Below are positions 42,710 to 49,593 of a DNA stretch of 49,593 nucleotides, one piece after another (position 1 is the first letter of the stretch; each line of letters begins with the position of its first letter). The DNA lies in contig JAGBTN010000013.1 in NCBI GenBank assembly GCA_017631315.1, positions 1-49,593 on the forward strand, read 5' to 3'. Source of the stretch: Bacteroidaceae bacterium. Lineage in GTDB: Bacteria > Bacteroidota > Bacteroidia > Bacteroidales > Bacteroidaceae. The notes under the pieces are model-generated. The model worked only from the letters and a program-made list of their open reading frames with translations, searched no databases and was not told where the DNA came from. The position numbers and the translations under genes are program-made.

Positions 42710-42737
42710 GGAACAATACTGATGTAGAAAGACTTTA
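42710..42737 (+). repeat. 28-nt direct repeat, right copy
   Basis: It matches 40538-40565 at 27 of 28 positions. It ends at the stop codon of the SDR gene, so in both copies the sequence lies at the 3' end of a minus-strand gene. Confidence 0.85.
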
Positions 42738-43442
42738 GTCCTCTTTTACGATAGGATAAAGTTCGACGAACTCGCCTTGATGGTTCTTTCCGTCACAAAT
42801 CAATTCGGCAAACTTCTGTCCTATGGTCTCAATGTCGTGAAAACCGGGAAGAGACATGTTTCCGTTGAGGTCGGTTGTTGTCGGGCCGGGATGAACAGAG
42901 AAGATTTCCAAAGGAGTGCCCGACTGCTGAAACTCGATGGCCATCACACCCATCATGGCATTCTGGGCTGCCTTGCTGGCAACGTAGGCTAACGGATGCC
43001 AGTAAGGACTGATTTCCGAAGGCACCGTAATGTTGGCAATGCGGCCACAGTTTTTGCTGAGCAGAGGGATAAGCGCTTTCGTCAGTGCAAAGGTGCCTAC
43101 GAAGTTTACATCGAGGGTCTCTTGGATAACATTTATCTCCGTATGTTCGCTGTCCACACTCATGTCGCCAGGGATGCCTGCATTGTTCACGAGCAACGAC
43201 AACTCAGGATAGCGTTCTGCAATTTCCTTTGCAGCCTTGTCGATGCCATCGAGGTCTTTCAGTTCTATATGCACCCAGCCGAGCACATCTATGCCCTGCG
43301 ACTTCAGTTCTCCGATGGCCTTTTCTGCCCGCTGTTCATTGCGAGCACCGATAATCACTTTCCAACCACACAGGCCAAGATGTTTTGCTATTCCGAAGCC
43401 GATACCCTTGTTGGCACCCGTTATAAATACTGTCTTTTCCAT
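42735..43442 (-). CDS. Short-chain dehydrogenase/reductase
   Basis: The protein has 235 residues. The cofactor motif TGANKGIG is at 8-15, NNAG at 86-89, and the catalytic Tyr153 and Lys157 (YVASK) are present; the serine position is probably Ser142. The Arg at residue 34 (GARNE) suggests NADP(H) preference. The substrate is unknown; SDRs of this type reduce small carbonyl compounds. It has its own -7 box. It is convergent with the PAP2 gene once the ECF module is discounted. Confidence 0.9.
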   Translation of the reverse strand: MEKTVFITGANKGIGFGIAKHLGLCGWKVIIGARNEQRAEKAIGELKSQGIDVLGWVHIELKDLDGIDKAAKEIAERYPELSLLVNNAGIPGDMSVDSEHTEINVIQETLDVNFVGTFALTKALIPLLSKNCGRIANITVPSEISPYWHPLAYVASKAAQNAMMGVMAIEFQQSGTPLEIFSVHPGPTTTDLNGNMSLPGFHDIETIGQKFAELICDGKNHQGEFVELYPIVKED

Positions 43443-43471
43443 TGTAATGTTTTATTTCGTGTTTTTCGGCG

Positions 43472-43479
43472 CAAAGTTA
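43472..43479 (-). promoter_or_regulatory. -7 promoter box for the SDR gene
   Basis: Reads TAACTTTG on the minus strand, 30 bp before the ATG. Confidence 0.55.
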
Positions 43480-43667
43480 CGACTTTTCCTTTAGGAAATG
43501 CCTGATATTGCAAGAAAAAAAGACACTATAATCTGTATTTGTCGCCACGCCACACAAAACCGGTGTAAAGTTTTAAGGCGCAGAAACAAACAGAAGCAGC
43601 ACAGAGGCTCCAGATTGAATCCATTACAAATAAATACCCATACATATCATTATCTCGATTTTTTTTG

Positions 43668-43675
43668 TAACTTTG
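43668..43675 (+). promoter_or_regulatory. -7 promoter box upstream of the winged-helix gene and purE
   Basis: TAACTTTG, 99 bp before the ATG at 43774. Between 43480 and 43667 nothing else is recognised. Confidence 0.5.
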
Positions 43676-43773
43676 CCAAAGAAAAACCAGACTTAATATT
43701 TTCTATGCACCACGTTGAGTGGAGCAAACAGAATTGAAGAATAACAATTACAAACATAAAAGCATAAACAAAA

Positions 43774-43947
43774 ATGAAAGAACAGATTTTACAAGCCATG
43801 CGCGAGTTTGGCGCTCCTGTGAATGCAGGCAAGATAGCAGAAATAACAGGCATCGACCGCAAAGAAGTGGACAAGGCGTTCGCCGAGTTGAAGAAAGAAG
43901 GGGCCATCGTATCGCCCGTTCGCTGCAAGTGGGAGCCTGCAAAGTAA
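43774..43947 (+). CDS. 57-residue winged-helix-like protein
   Basis: ATG at 43774, stop TAA at 43945-43947. The sequence MKEQILQAMREFGAPVNAGK, IAEITGIDRKEVDKAFAELKK, EGAIVSPVRCKWEPAK has the helix-turn-helix pattern of a winged-helix domain: helix 1, a recognition-type helix after ITGIDRKE, and a C-terminal wing. Similar very small proteins are, from memory, widespread in Bacteroidales. It could bind DNA or RNA; the target is unknown. It lies 24 bp before purE and probably shares its transcript. Confidence 0.8.
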   Translation: MKEQILQAMREFGAPVNAGKIAEITGIDRKEVDKAFAELKKEGAIVSPVRCKWEPAK

Positions 43948-43971
43948 AACAGCAAAACAACAAATAACGTT

Positions 43972-44478
43972 ATGACACCTATCGTAAGCATTATTATGGG
44001 CAGCACAAGCGACCTGCCCGTCATGGAAAAAGCAGCCAAGTTTCTCGATGAAATGGGTATTCCTTTCGAGATGAATGCTTTCTCGGCTCATCGCACACCG
44101 GCAGAGGTTGAAACCTTTGCACGCACTGCAGAAGAGCGTGGCCTAAAGGTCATCATTGCAGGTGCCGGCATGGCTGCCGCATTGCCCGGTGTTGTTGCTG
44201 CAAGCACCACACTGCCCGTCATTGGTGTGCCCATCAAGGGAATGCTCGACGGACTGGATGCCATGCTCAGCATCATACAGATGCCTCCCGGCATACCCGT
44301 GGCAACAGTCGGCGTGAACGGTGCGCAGAATGCAGCCATCCTTGCTGCCGAAATGCTCGCCTTGAGCAATGATGAACTTGCACAGAAACTCCGCAACTAC
44401 AAGTTGGGACTGAAGGAGAAGATTGTCAAGGCAAACGAGGAACTGAAAGAAGTGAAGTACAAGTGTAAGACTAACTAA
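43972..44478 (+). CDS. purE: N5-carboxyaminoimidazole ribonucleotide mutase
   Basis: PurE converts N5-CAIR to CAIR in purine synthesis. The 168 residues contain the class I signature: IIMGSTSDLPVMEKA, SAHRTP (active-site His), IIAGAGMAAALPGVVA, PVIGVPI and MPPGIPVATVGVNGAQNAAILAAEML. Length is normal. The C terminus is a lysine-rich helix. The G/C-run palindrome 44482-44586 follows directly. Confidence 0.96.
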   Translation: MTPIVSIIMGSTSDLPVMEKAAKFLDEMGIPFEMNAFSAHRTPAEVETFARTAEERGLKVIIAGAGMAAALPGVVAASTTLPVIGVPIKGMLDGLDAMLSIIQMPPGIPVATVGVNGAQNAAILAAEMLALSNDELAQKLRNYKLGLKEKIVKANEELKEVKYKCKTN

Positions 44479-44481
44479 AAA

Positions 44482-44586
44482 AAGCCCCCTCCCCGCTCCC
44501 CCTTGGGGGAGTGCCACAATTTCGCTGCATTGGGGAATCTTAACGGCAATGTAGCACTCCCCCAAGGGGGAGCGGGGAGGGGGCTT
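44482..44586. repeat. 105-nt G/C-run palindrome between purE and ispG
   Basis: Two perfectly inverted 33-bp arms (44482-44514 and 44554-44586) flank a 39-nt spacer. Each arm includes CTCCCCCTTGGGGGAG-type inner palindromes. The right arm ends 8 bp before the ispG ATG. Its style resembles the element inside cca, although the sequences differ. It could form a very stable hairpin in the purE-ispG transcript. Confidence 0.85.
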
Positions 44587-44594
44587 ATACTATT

Positions 44595-45773
44595 ATGCGA
44601 AGAAAGACACACGAAGTAAAGATAGGAAAACTGCGTATTGGTGGTGAGAACCGTGTTGCGGTGCAGAGTATGACAACATGCTCCACGCTCGACACCGAAG
44701 GTTGCATAGCGCAAGCCATCCGCATCATCGAAGCAGGCGGACAACTGGTTCGCCTTACTACCCAGGGCACTCGCGAGGCAGAGAACCTGCGCAACATCAA
44801 GGCGGGGCTCACGGAACGTGGCTATGGAGACGTTCCTCTCTGTGCCGACGTTCACTTCAACCCGAATGTGGCCGACGTTGCCGCTACAATCGTGGAGAAG
44901 GTACGCATCAATCCCGGCAACTATGTGGACCCTGCCCGCCAGTTCAAAACTCTGGAATATACCGACGAGGAGTACTGTCAGGAACTTGCCCGTCTGGACG
45001 AACGCTTTTGCCGTTTCCTTAATATCTGTCGCGAACACGGCACTGCCGTCCGCATCGGTGTGAACCATGGTTCGCTCTCCGACCGCATCATGTCGCGCTA
45101 TGGCGATACGCCCGAAGGCATTGTGGAGTCGTGCATGGAATTCCTGCGCATTGCCGAACGCGAGAAGTTCTGTGATGTGGTGGTCAGCATTAAGGCTTCG
45201 AACACCGTCGTCATGGTCGAGAGCGTCCGCCTGCTCTGCCGGCAGATGGAGAAGGAAGGCATGGACTATCCGTTGCACCTCGGCGTGACGGAAGCGGGCG
45301 AAGGCGAGGACGGCCGACTGAAGAGTGCTGTTGGCATCGGTGCGCTGCTCATCGACGGCATTGGCGACACCATTCGTGTCAGCCTCAGTGAAGAGCCCGA
45401 ATGTGAGATTCCTGTGGCACAAAGCATTCTGCAAGCGGCGCGTGTGCAGATGCACAAGACGGAATACATCTCCTGCCCCGGTTGCGGACGCACGCTCTAC
45501 GACCTGCAGGACACCATTCGTCGCATTAAAGCCGCTGTGGAAGAAAAAGCAAAGACAGACGTCCGCTACAAGACACTCAAGATAGGCATCATGGGCTGCA
45601 TCGTGAACGGCCCTGGAGAGATGGCGGATGCCGACTACGGCTATGTCGGTGCAGCACGAGGCAAAGTGTCATTATATAAGAATAAGGAATGTATCGAAAA
45701 GAACATTCCCGAAGCCGAAGCCGTAGAGCGTCTCATTGCCTTTATCGATAAAGATTTAACGTCACACGTCTAA
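44595..45773 (+). CDS. ispG: 4-hydroxy-3-methylbut-2-en-1-yl diphosphate synthase (IspG), compact form
   Basis: IspG reduces MEcPP to HMBPP in the MEP pathway using a 4Fe-4S cluster. The 392 residues have the TIM-barrel part (KIGGENR-like GKLRIGGENRVAVQSMTT, LVRLTTQGTREA, ADVHFNP, RIGVNHGSLSDR, GVTEAGEGEDGRLKSAVGIG) and the cluster domain with Cys294 and Cys297 (SCPGCGR), Cys335 (MGCIVNGPGE) and Glu342. Many Bacteroidetes IspG proteins carry a large extra domain between barrel and cluster domain; here the barrel runs straight into the cluster domain. It follows purE, separated only by the palindrome. Confidence 0.95.
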   Translation: MRRKTHEVKIGKLRIGGENRVAVQSMTTCSTLDTEGCIAQAIRIIEAGGQLVRLTTQGTREAENLRNIKAGLTERGYGDVPLCADVHFNPNVADVAATIVEKVRINPGNYVDPARQFKTLEYTDEEYCQELARLDERFCRFLNICREHGTAVRIGVNHGSLSDRIMSRYGDTPEGIVESCMEFLRIAEREKFCDVVVSIKASNTVVMVESVRLLCRQMEKEGMDYPLHLGVTEAGEGEDGRLKSAVGIGALLIDGIGDTIRVSLSEEPECEIPVAQSILQAARVQMHKTEYISCPGCGRTLYDLQDTIRRIKAAVEEKAKTDVRYKTLKIGIMGCIVNGPGEMADADYGYVGAARGKVSLYKNKECIEKNIPEAEAVERLIAFIDKDLTSHV

Positions 45774-45785
45774 ATCACAAACACC

Positions 45786-45813
45786 ACGCGTCCATTTGAT
45801 GAAATGGACGCGT
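45786..45813. repeat. GGACGCGT hairpin after ispG
   Basis: ACGCGTCCATTT and AAATGGACGCGT form a perfect 12-bp stem with loop GATG. The AAATGGACGCGT half matches the 29-nt repeats at 3855 and 33571. The TTTACTCGTGATTGG that follows partly resembles the left edge of the 85-nt repeat. It may also act as the ispG terminator. Confidence 0.7.
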
Positions 45814-45887
45814 CCGTTTTCGCATTTACTCGTGATTGGTTTGTAAACCCATACACAAATACCAAAAAAAATTAAAACTGACATACA

Positions 45888-46619
45888 ATGAAAAAAACTT
45901 TTCTTCTGGCAAGCCTTGCCGTTTTGCTTGGAGCATGTGGTGGCAACACCACACAGGAATCAAACATGGAATTCACCGACAACGTCAAGGAAGCACTTGC
46001 CAATGGCGGACAAATTGACCTGAACAGTCTTCAATGGACAAGAGAGCCGGCAGGTTTTGAAGTCAAGGGCGACACCATCGTCATTACAACGGCTCCGCAC
46101 ACAGACCTCTGGCAGCGCACATATTATCACTTCCAAAACGACAATGCACCTGTCCTTCAGATGAAGACAAAAGAGAAGTTCTTCAGTTTTGTCGTGAAGA
46201 CCGACTTCACCCAAAGTCACCAACGCTTCGACCAATGCGGCATCGTGATGTATCTCGACAGCGAAAACTGGCTGAAAGGCTCGGTGGAATATGAGAACGA
46301 AGCATTCCAGCACCTGGGAAGCGTGGCAACAAACAATGGCTATTCCGACTGGGCAACAACGGCCATTCCGGCAGACGTCAAAACAATGTGGTATCGTTTC
46401 TCACGAAGAGGAGACGACTTCTGCATAGAATGTTCTTCTGATGGCATTGAATTCAGCCAGATGCGCATTTGCCACATGTATGCAGCAGCCGACGAAATCA
46501 GTTTCGGTATCTATGCCTGCTCACCGGAGGAATCGTCCTTCACAGCCGCCTTCACCGACATGAAGATAACCGAATGTGCCTGGAAGGCTCACGACGGCCA
46601 GCAGCCCGACGAGAATTAA
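45888..46619 (+). CDS. DUF1349 lipoprotein
   Basis: The protein has 243 residues with a lipoprotein signal (MKKTFLLASLAVLLGAC, Cys17). The mature part is a concanavalin-like beta sandwich of the DUF1349 type (LQWTREPAGFEVKGDTIVITTAPHTDLWQRTYY..., FDQCGIVMYLDSENWLKGSVEYEN, FGIYACSPEESSFTAAFTDMKI). Such domains are thought to bind carbohydrates; no catalytic residues can be assigned. It is probably on the periplasmic or outer surface. It stands alone between ispG and rmuC. Confidence 0.8.
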   Translation: MKKTFLLASLAVLLGACGGNTTQESNMEFTDNVKEALANGGQIDLNSLQWTREPAGFEVKGDTIVITTAPHTDLWQRTYYHFQNDNAPVLQMKTKEKFFSFVVKTDFTQSHQRFDQCGIVMYLDSENWLKGSVEYENEAFQHLGSVATNNGYSDWATTAIPADVKTMWYRFSRRGDDFCIECSSDGIEFSQMRICHMYAAADEISFGIYACSPEESSFTAAFTDMKITECAWKAHDGQQPDEN

Positions 46620-46688
46620 CCTCGCTGCAAAGAAACACAAAGTGCATCTGAAATCCCCCAACAAAGACCTTCAAAAACCGTTCGCCTT

Positions 46689-48080
46689 ATGGAACTCTTC
46701 TTTCACCTACTCTTTCTCTTTATCGGACTTGCCATCGGTGGCATAGCCGTCTTCTATGCCATGCGTTCGCAAGTGCAGGCTGCAAAGGAACGTATCGCCT
46801 CTGCCGAACAGCAAAAGCAGCAGGAAGGTGACATGCTGCGACAACAGATGCACGACCAGCAGGAAACATTCCGCCAACAAATACAGACTCTGCAAGAATC
46901 GCAACAACAGCAGATGCGCGAACAACGCGAAGCTGTTCAGCAACAATTCCGCACGCAACAGGAGGCACAGCAACAGCAGATGGCACAACAGATGGCACTC
47001 CTCCGCGAACAAGTGAGCACCACCTCCGAACGTGTCCTCAAAGAGCGAGCCGTAGAACTCTCTGCCGTCAACAGCGAACAACTCTCCAAGATTCTCAATC
47101 CGTTGCAACAGAACCTGCAACTGATGCGCACTCAAACAGAGAAAATGCAAAAAGAACACGACGACTCGCTGCGCGAACTCAAAACCGCCATACAAGTAAA
47201 CATGGAACGCGAACGGGCAATGGGCGAACAGACGGAACGACTGGCACAAGCCCTCACCGGACAGAACAAGGTGCAAGGTAACTTCGGCGAACTGAAACTG
47301 ACACAAATCCTGGAGCAAATGGAATTGGAGCGCGGTCTGCAATACGACACACAAGAAACCATGCGCGACAAAGACGGACGCACCATCACCTCCGAAGAAG
47401 GACGACGCATGATTCCCGACGCCGTCCTCCACTTCCCCGATGGACGCGACGTCATCATCGACAGCAAGATGTCCTTCACCGCTTTCGTCGACTACCAGAA
47501 CGCCGAAGACGATGCCACACGCAACGACGCCCTTCGACGTCATCTTGCAAGCATGAGGCAACACGTTCGCGAACTCGCACAAAAGCAGTATTTCCGCTAT
47601 GCCAAAGCAGACAAAGGCAGGCTCGACTTCGTCTTGATGTACGTCTTCCAGGAAAGCGCACTACAACTCGCCTTGCAAAGCGACACCACACTCTGGAAAG
47701 AAGCCTACGACCAAGGCGTCGTCATCTCCGGCAGCCAGTCGCTCTACATGACCCTTCGTGTGCTCGAACTCACCTGGAAACAAACACGACAAGTGGAGAA
47801 CCAGGAGAAGATGATGCAGTGCGCCAACACCCTCGTCGAACGCGTACAACTCTTTGCCGAACGCTTCACAAAGGTCGGCGAACTGCTCGACAAGACACGC
47901 AAGTCCTTCGACGAGCTCAACACCGTCACCGCCACCTCTGGACAAAGCATCACCACCGCAGCCCGCAACCTCCTAAAATACGGCGCCCAGGAAAACAAGA
48001 AGAAGAAGTCGCTCTGTTCCACATCGTTCCTCGAAGAAAAAGAAGAAGAAAACAATCCTGCTTTGCCTTCAGAAAAGTGA
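46689..48080 (+). CDS. rmuC: DNA recombination protein RmuC
   Basis: The protein has 463 residues. One N-terminal transmembrane helix (LFHLLFLFIGLAIGGIAVFYAM) is followed by a long Gln/Glu-rich coiled coil (about 28-195) and the RmuC nuclease-like domain (GNFGELKLTQILEQMELERGLQYDTQE, PDGRDVIIDSKMSFTAFVDYQNA, FVLMYVFQESALQLAL, GVVISGSQSLYMTLRVLELTWKQ). RmuC restrains inversions at short inverted repeats in E. coli, which is notable in a window so rich in palindromes. It precedes rhuM by 24 bp. Confidence 0.93.
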   Translation: MELFFHLLFLFIGLAIGGIAVFYAMRSQVQAAKERIASAEQQKQQEGDMLRQQMHDQQETFRQQIQTLQESQQQQMREQREAVQQQFRTQQEAQQQQMAQQMALLREQVSTTSERVLKERAVELSAVNSEQLSKILNPLQQNLQLMRTQTEKMQKEHDDSLRELKTAIQVNMERERAMGEQTERLAQALTGQNKVQGNFGELKLTQILEQMELERGLQYDTQETMRDKDGRTITSEEGRRMIPDAVLHFPDGRDVIIDSKMSFTAFVDYQNAEDDATRNDALRRHLASMRQHVRELAQKQYFRYAKADKGRLDFVLMYVFQESALQLALQSDTTLWKEAYDQGVVISGSQSLYMTLRVLELTWKQTRQVENQEKMMQCANTLVERVQLFAERFTKVGELLDKTRKSFDELNTVTATSGQSITTAARNLLKYGAQENKKKKSLCSTSFLEEKEEENNPALPSEK

Positions 48081-48104
48081 CGTAACACAATGAGAAATGA
48101 TGCT

Positions 48105-49124
48105 ATGGCAAACGACAAAGGACAAATACTATTATATCAAACTCCTGATGGTGAGTCGCGCATTGAGGTGAGGCTGCAAGAGGAGACCGTATGGCTGAGC
48201 CTTGAACAAATGGCAGAACTGTTCCAGCGCAACAAATCCACTATCTCACGACACATCAAGAATGTATTTGAGGAGGGAGAACTACACCCAAATACAACTG
48301 TTGCATTTTTTGCAACAGTTCAAATGGAGGGTAAAAGGAAGGTGGAGCGTGACATCGCTTACTACAACCTCGACATGATTATCAGCGTCGGTTATCGTGT
48401 ACATTCCTATCGTGGCGTGCAGTTCCGCATGTGGGCAACAAGGGTTCTGAAGGAATACATCGTGAAAGGCTTCGCCCTAAACGACGACCTGCTAAAACGC
48501 GCGGGCGGCGGCAACTATTTCGACGAACTGTTGGCCCGCATTCGCGACATACGCTCATCGGAAAAGGTTTTCTATAGGAAGGTGCTCGAAATCTATGCAC
48601 TCAGTATCGACTACGACCCTCGCGTGGAAATGACGCAGGAGTTTTTCAAGACCGTGCAGAACAAGATGCACTATTCTGTGCATGGGCATACAGCAGCCGA
48701 GATTATCTACGAAAGAGCTGATGCGCAGAAGGACTTCATGGGGCTGACCACCTGGACTGGTGCAATGCCCAAAAGAACTGATGCTGAGATTGCAAAGAAC
48801 TATTTGTCGCAGGAAGAGGTCACAACGCTCAACCGCATCGTCAGCCTATATCTCGACTTCGCCGAACTCCAGGCAGAGGGGCATCGCCCAATGTACATGA
48901 AGGACTGGATTGCGATTCTCGATGACTTCCTGCGTATCTCACGAAAGGACATCTTGACTCATGCCGGACGAGTCTCAGCCCAGTTGGCGAAAGCGAAAGC
49001 AGATTCAGAGTACGACAAATTTAAGGAAAGGACAAAGAACGACTTGTCGGCCGTCGAGATTCACTTCCTTGAGCAGTTTGAAAAGGAACAGAAGAAACTG
49101 ACGAATAAGAGAGATAACGAATAA
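48105..49124 (+). CDS. RhuM family protein
   Basis: From ATG 48105 the protein has 339 residues; an ATG at 48090 adds five. The N-terminal part (QILLYQTPDGESRIEVRLQEETVWLSLEQMAELFQRNKSTISRHIKNVFEEGEL) has an HTH and is the RhuM signature. FFATVQMEGKRKVERDIAYYNLDMIISVGYRVHSYRGVQFRMWAT follows. RhuM was named from a Salmonella pathogenicity island; homologues are often found near restriction-modification or other defence genes, and the function is unknown. It follows rmuC directly. The sequence after its stop codon may hold the remnant of another gene. Confidence 0.88.
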   Translation: MANDKGQILLYQTPDGESRIEVRLQEETVWLSLEQMAELFQRNKSTISRHIKNVFEEGELHPNTTVAFFATVQMEGKRKVERDIAYYNLDMIISVGYRVHSYRGVQFRMWATRVLKEYIVKGFALNDDLLKRAGGGNYFDELLARIRDIRSSEKVFYRKVLEIYALSIDYDPRVEMTQEFFKTVQNKMHYSVHGHTAAEIIYERADAQKDFMGLTTWTGAMPKRTDAEIAKNYLSQEEVTTLNRIVSLYLDFAELQAEGHRPMYMKDWIAILDDFLRISRKDILTHAGRVSAQLAKAKADSEYDKFKERTKNDLSAVEIHFLEQFEKEQKKLTNKRDNE

Positions 49125-49125
49125 A

Positions 49126-49249
49126 CCATATCAAGATTTGGCAAAGCAGAAAGAAACTTTCCTGTTCGCTCACCTATCGCTCTCGCAACAAACTGAAGAA
49201 TATATAAAACCACTCATTACACGAATTGCACAAATTCTCATCATTTAAT
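49126..49249 (+). pseudogene. Possible gene remnant after rhuM
   Basis: A 40-codon open stretch without a start codon reads PYQDLAKQKETFLFAHLSLS, QQTEEYIKPLITRIAQILII and then a stop. It looks protein-like and could be the tail of a gene whose beginning has been lost, but I cannot name the family. Confidence 0.25.
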
Positions 49250-49258
49250 CAATTATTT

Positions 49259-49593
49259 ATGAGACTTCATTTACTTGCACTTTTGCTTGTATCAGTACTG
49301 CTGGCAAACTTACAGACAGTCAAAGCACAAAAGGTAGTGCTCCACATGACTGGCAACCAAACATTCGAATGCAGTATTTCTGAATTGGATAGCATTACTT
49401 TTGAAAAGGAAGCAGATGATTCAGACGAAAACAACAAGTACTGCAACCTTCCGGCACGTCTGAATGTCGAGAATGTCCGCCAAGCACCCGTTCTTTTTAC
49501 TGCGTGCGAGAGTTGGGGAGAATACTGCACCGCCAAGATTGACAACACAGGTCAGCGTTTCCTGTTCACCAATGCTGCCGGCCAGCAGTCGCC
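49259..49593 (+). CDS. Secreted protein of unknown function, 3' part beyond window
   Basis: ATG at 49259-49261 opens a frame that runs off the right edge (111 codons). The signal peptide is residues 1-23 (ending VKA). KVVLHMTGNQTFECSISELDSITFE after it is a pattern I recall from the N termini of Prevotella surface proteins; cysteines follow (NKYCNLP, FTACESWGEYC). No enzymatic motif is visible in the part seen. Such proteins may end in a Prevotella sorting tail, but that part lies outside the window. Confidence 0.7.
   Translation, partial: MRLHLLALLLVSVLLANLQTVKAQKVVLHMTGNQTFECSISELDSITFEKEADDSDENNKYCNLPARLNVENVRQAPVLFTACESWGEYCTAKIDNTGQRFLFTNAAGQQS

Overview
ORGANISM. The window looks like a chromosomal segment of a Prevotella-like member of the Bacteroidales. 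The support is: repeated promoters with the Bacteroidetes -7 box TAnnTTTG (several with TTTG about 19 bp upstream); secreted proteins with Prevotella-type C-terminal tails (YDLQGRK...GIYIVNGKK) or a type IX secretion sorting domain; and the families BspA-like LRR, PCMD, DUF4290, DUF4252, S74-type fibre protein and TonB-receptor-like barrel. No phage, plasmid, CRISPR or rRNA locus was seen.  LAYOUT. 1-3848: a GH3 glycosidase cut by the window edge, divergent from a TonB-receptor-like barrel, then a secreted Gfo/Idh/MocA oxidoreductase. 3849-4619: a gene-free stretch with two dispersed repeats and a candidate structured RNA. 4620-12527: an exported-protein cluster made of a large subtilisin-family protease with a dockerin-like module, a protein with three cohesin-like domains and a C-terminal dockerin, a cohesin-like protein with a Prevotella tail, and a 59-residue peptide. 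12577-13916: GH43 enzyme, tRNA-Lys and a decayed copy of that tRNA's 3' end. 14015-23973: mostly housekeeping (AI-2E family transporter, rsmI, coiled-coil lipoprotein, hflX, class I fumarase, nspC, PCMD protein, nadD). 24231-33519: gmk and yicC, divergent from a long co-directional run tsaB, DUF4290, murA, rimM, dxr, rseP, lipoprotein, CCA-adding enzyme. 33816-38316: an AT-rich trio of secreted proteins (S74-like/T9SS protein, papain-family protease, BspA-like LRR). 38506-40555: rpoN and a PAP2 membrane phosphatase. 40563-42445: a four-gene minus-strand ECF sigma operon bracketed by 28-nt direct repeats. 42735-49593: SDR oxidoreductase, a small winged-helix gene, purE, ispG, a DUF1349 lipoprotein, rmuC, rhuM and a truncated secreted protein.  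HOW IT FITS TOGETHER. The core genes serve translation (rsmI, rimM, hflX, tsaB, cca, tRNA-Lys), envelope and isoprenoid synthesis (murA, dxr, ispG, rseP) and nucleotide or cofactor synthesis (gmk, purE, nadD). Between them lie accessory secreted modules. The strongest candidate for an undescribed system is the cohesin/dockerin protease cluster, which could let a surface subtilase dock on a multi-cohesin partner. The window also holds several repeat families: 22-bp-periodic arrays at two loci, an 85-nt palindromic repeat in two intergenic regions, GGACGCGT hairpins, and G/C-run palindromes, one of which sits in frame inside the CCA-adding enzyme.  LIMITS. Everything here was read by eye from the sequence. 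Family names rest on motifs and overall resemblance, not on searches, and structures and base-composition statements were not computed.
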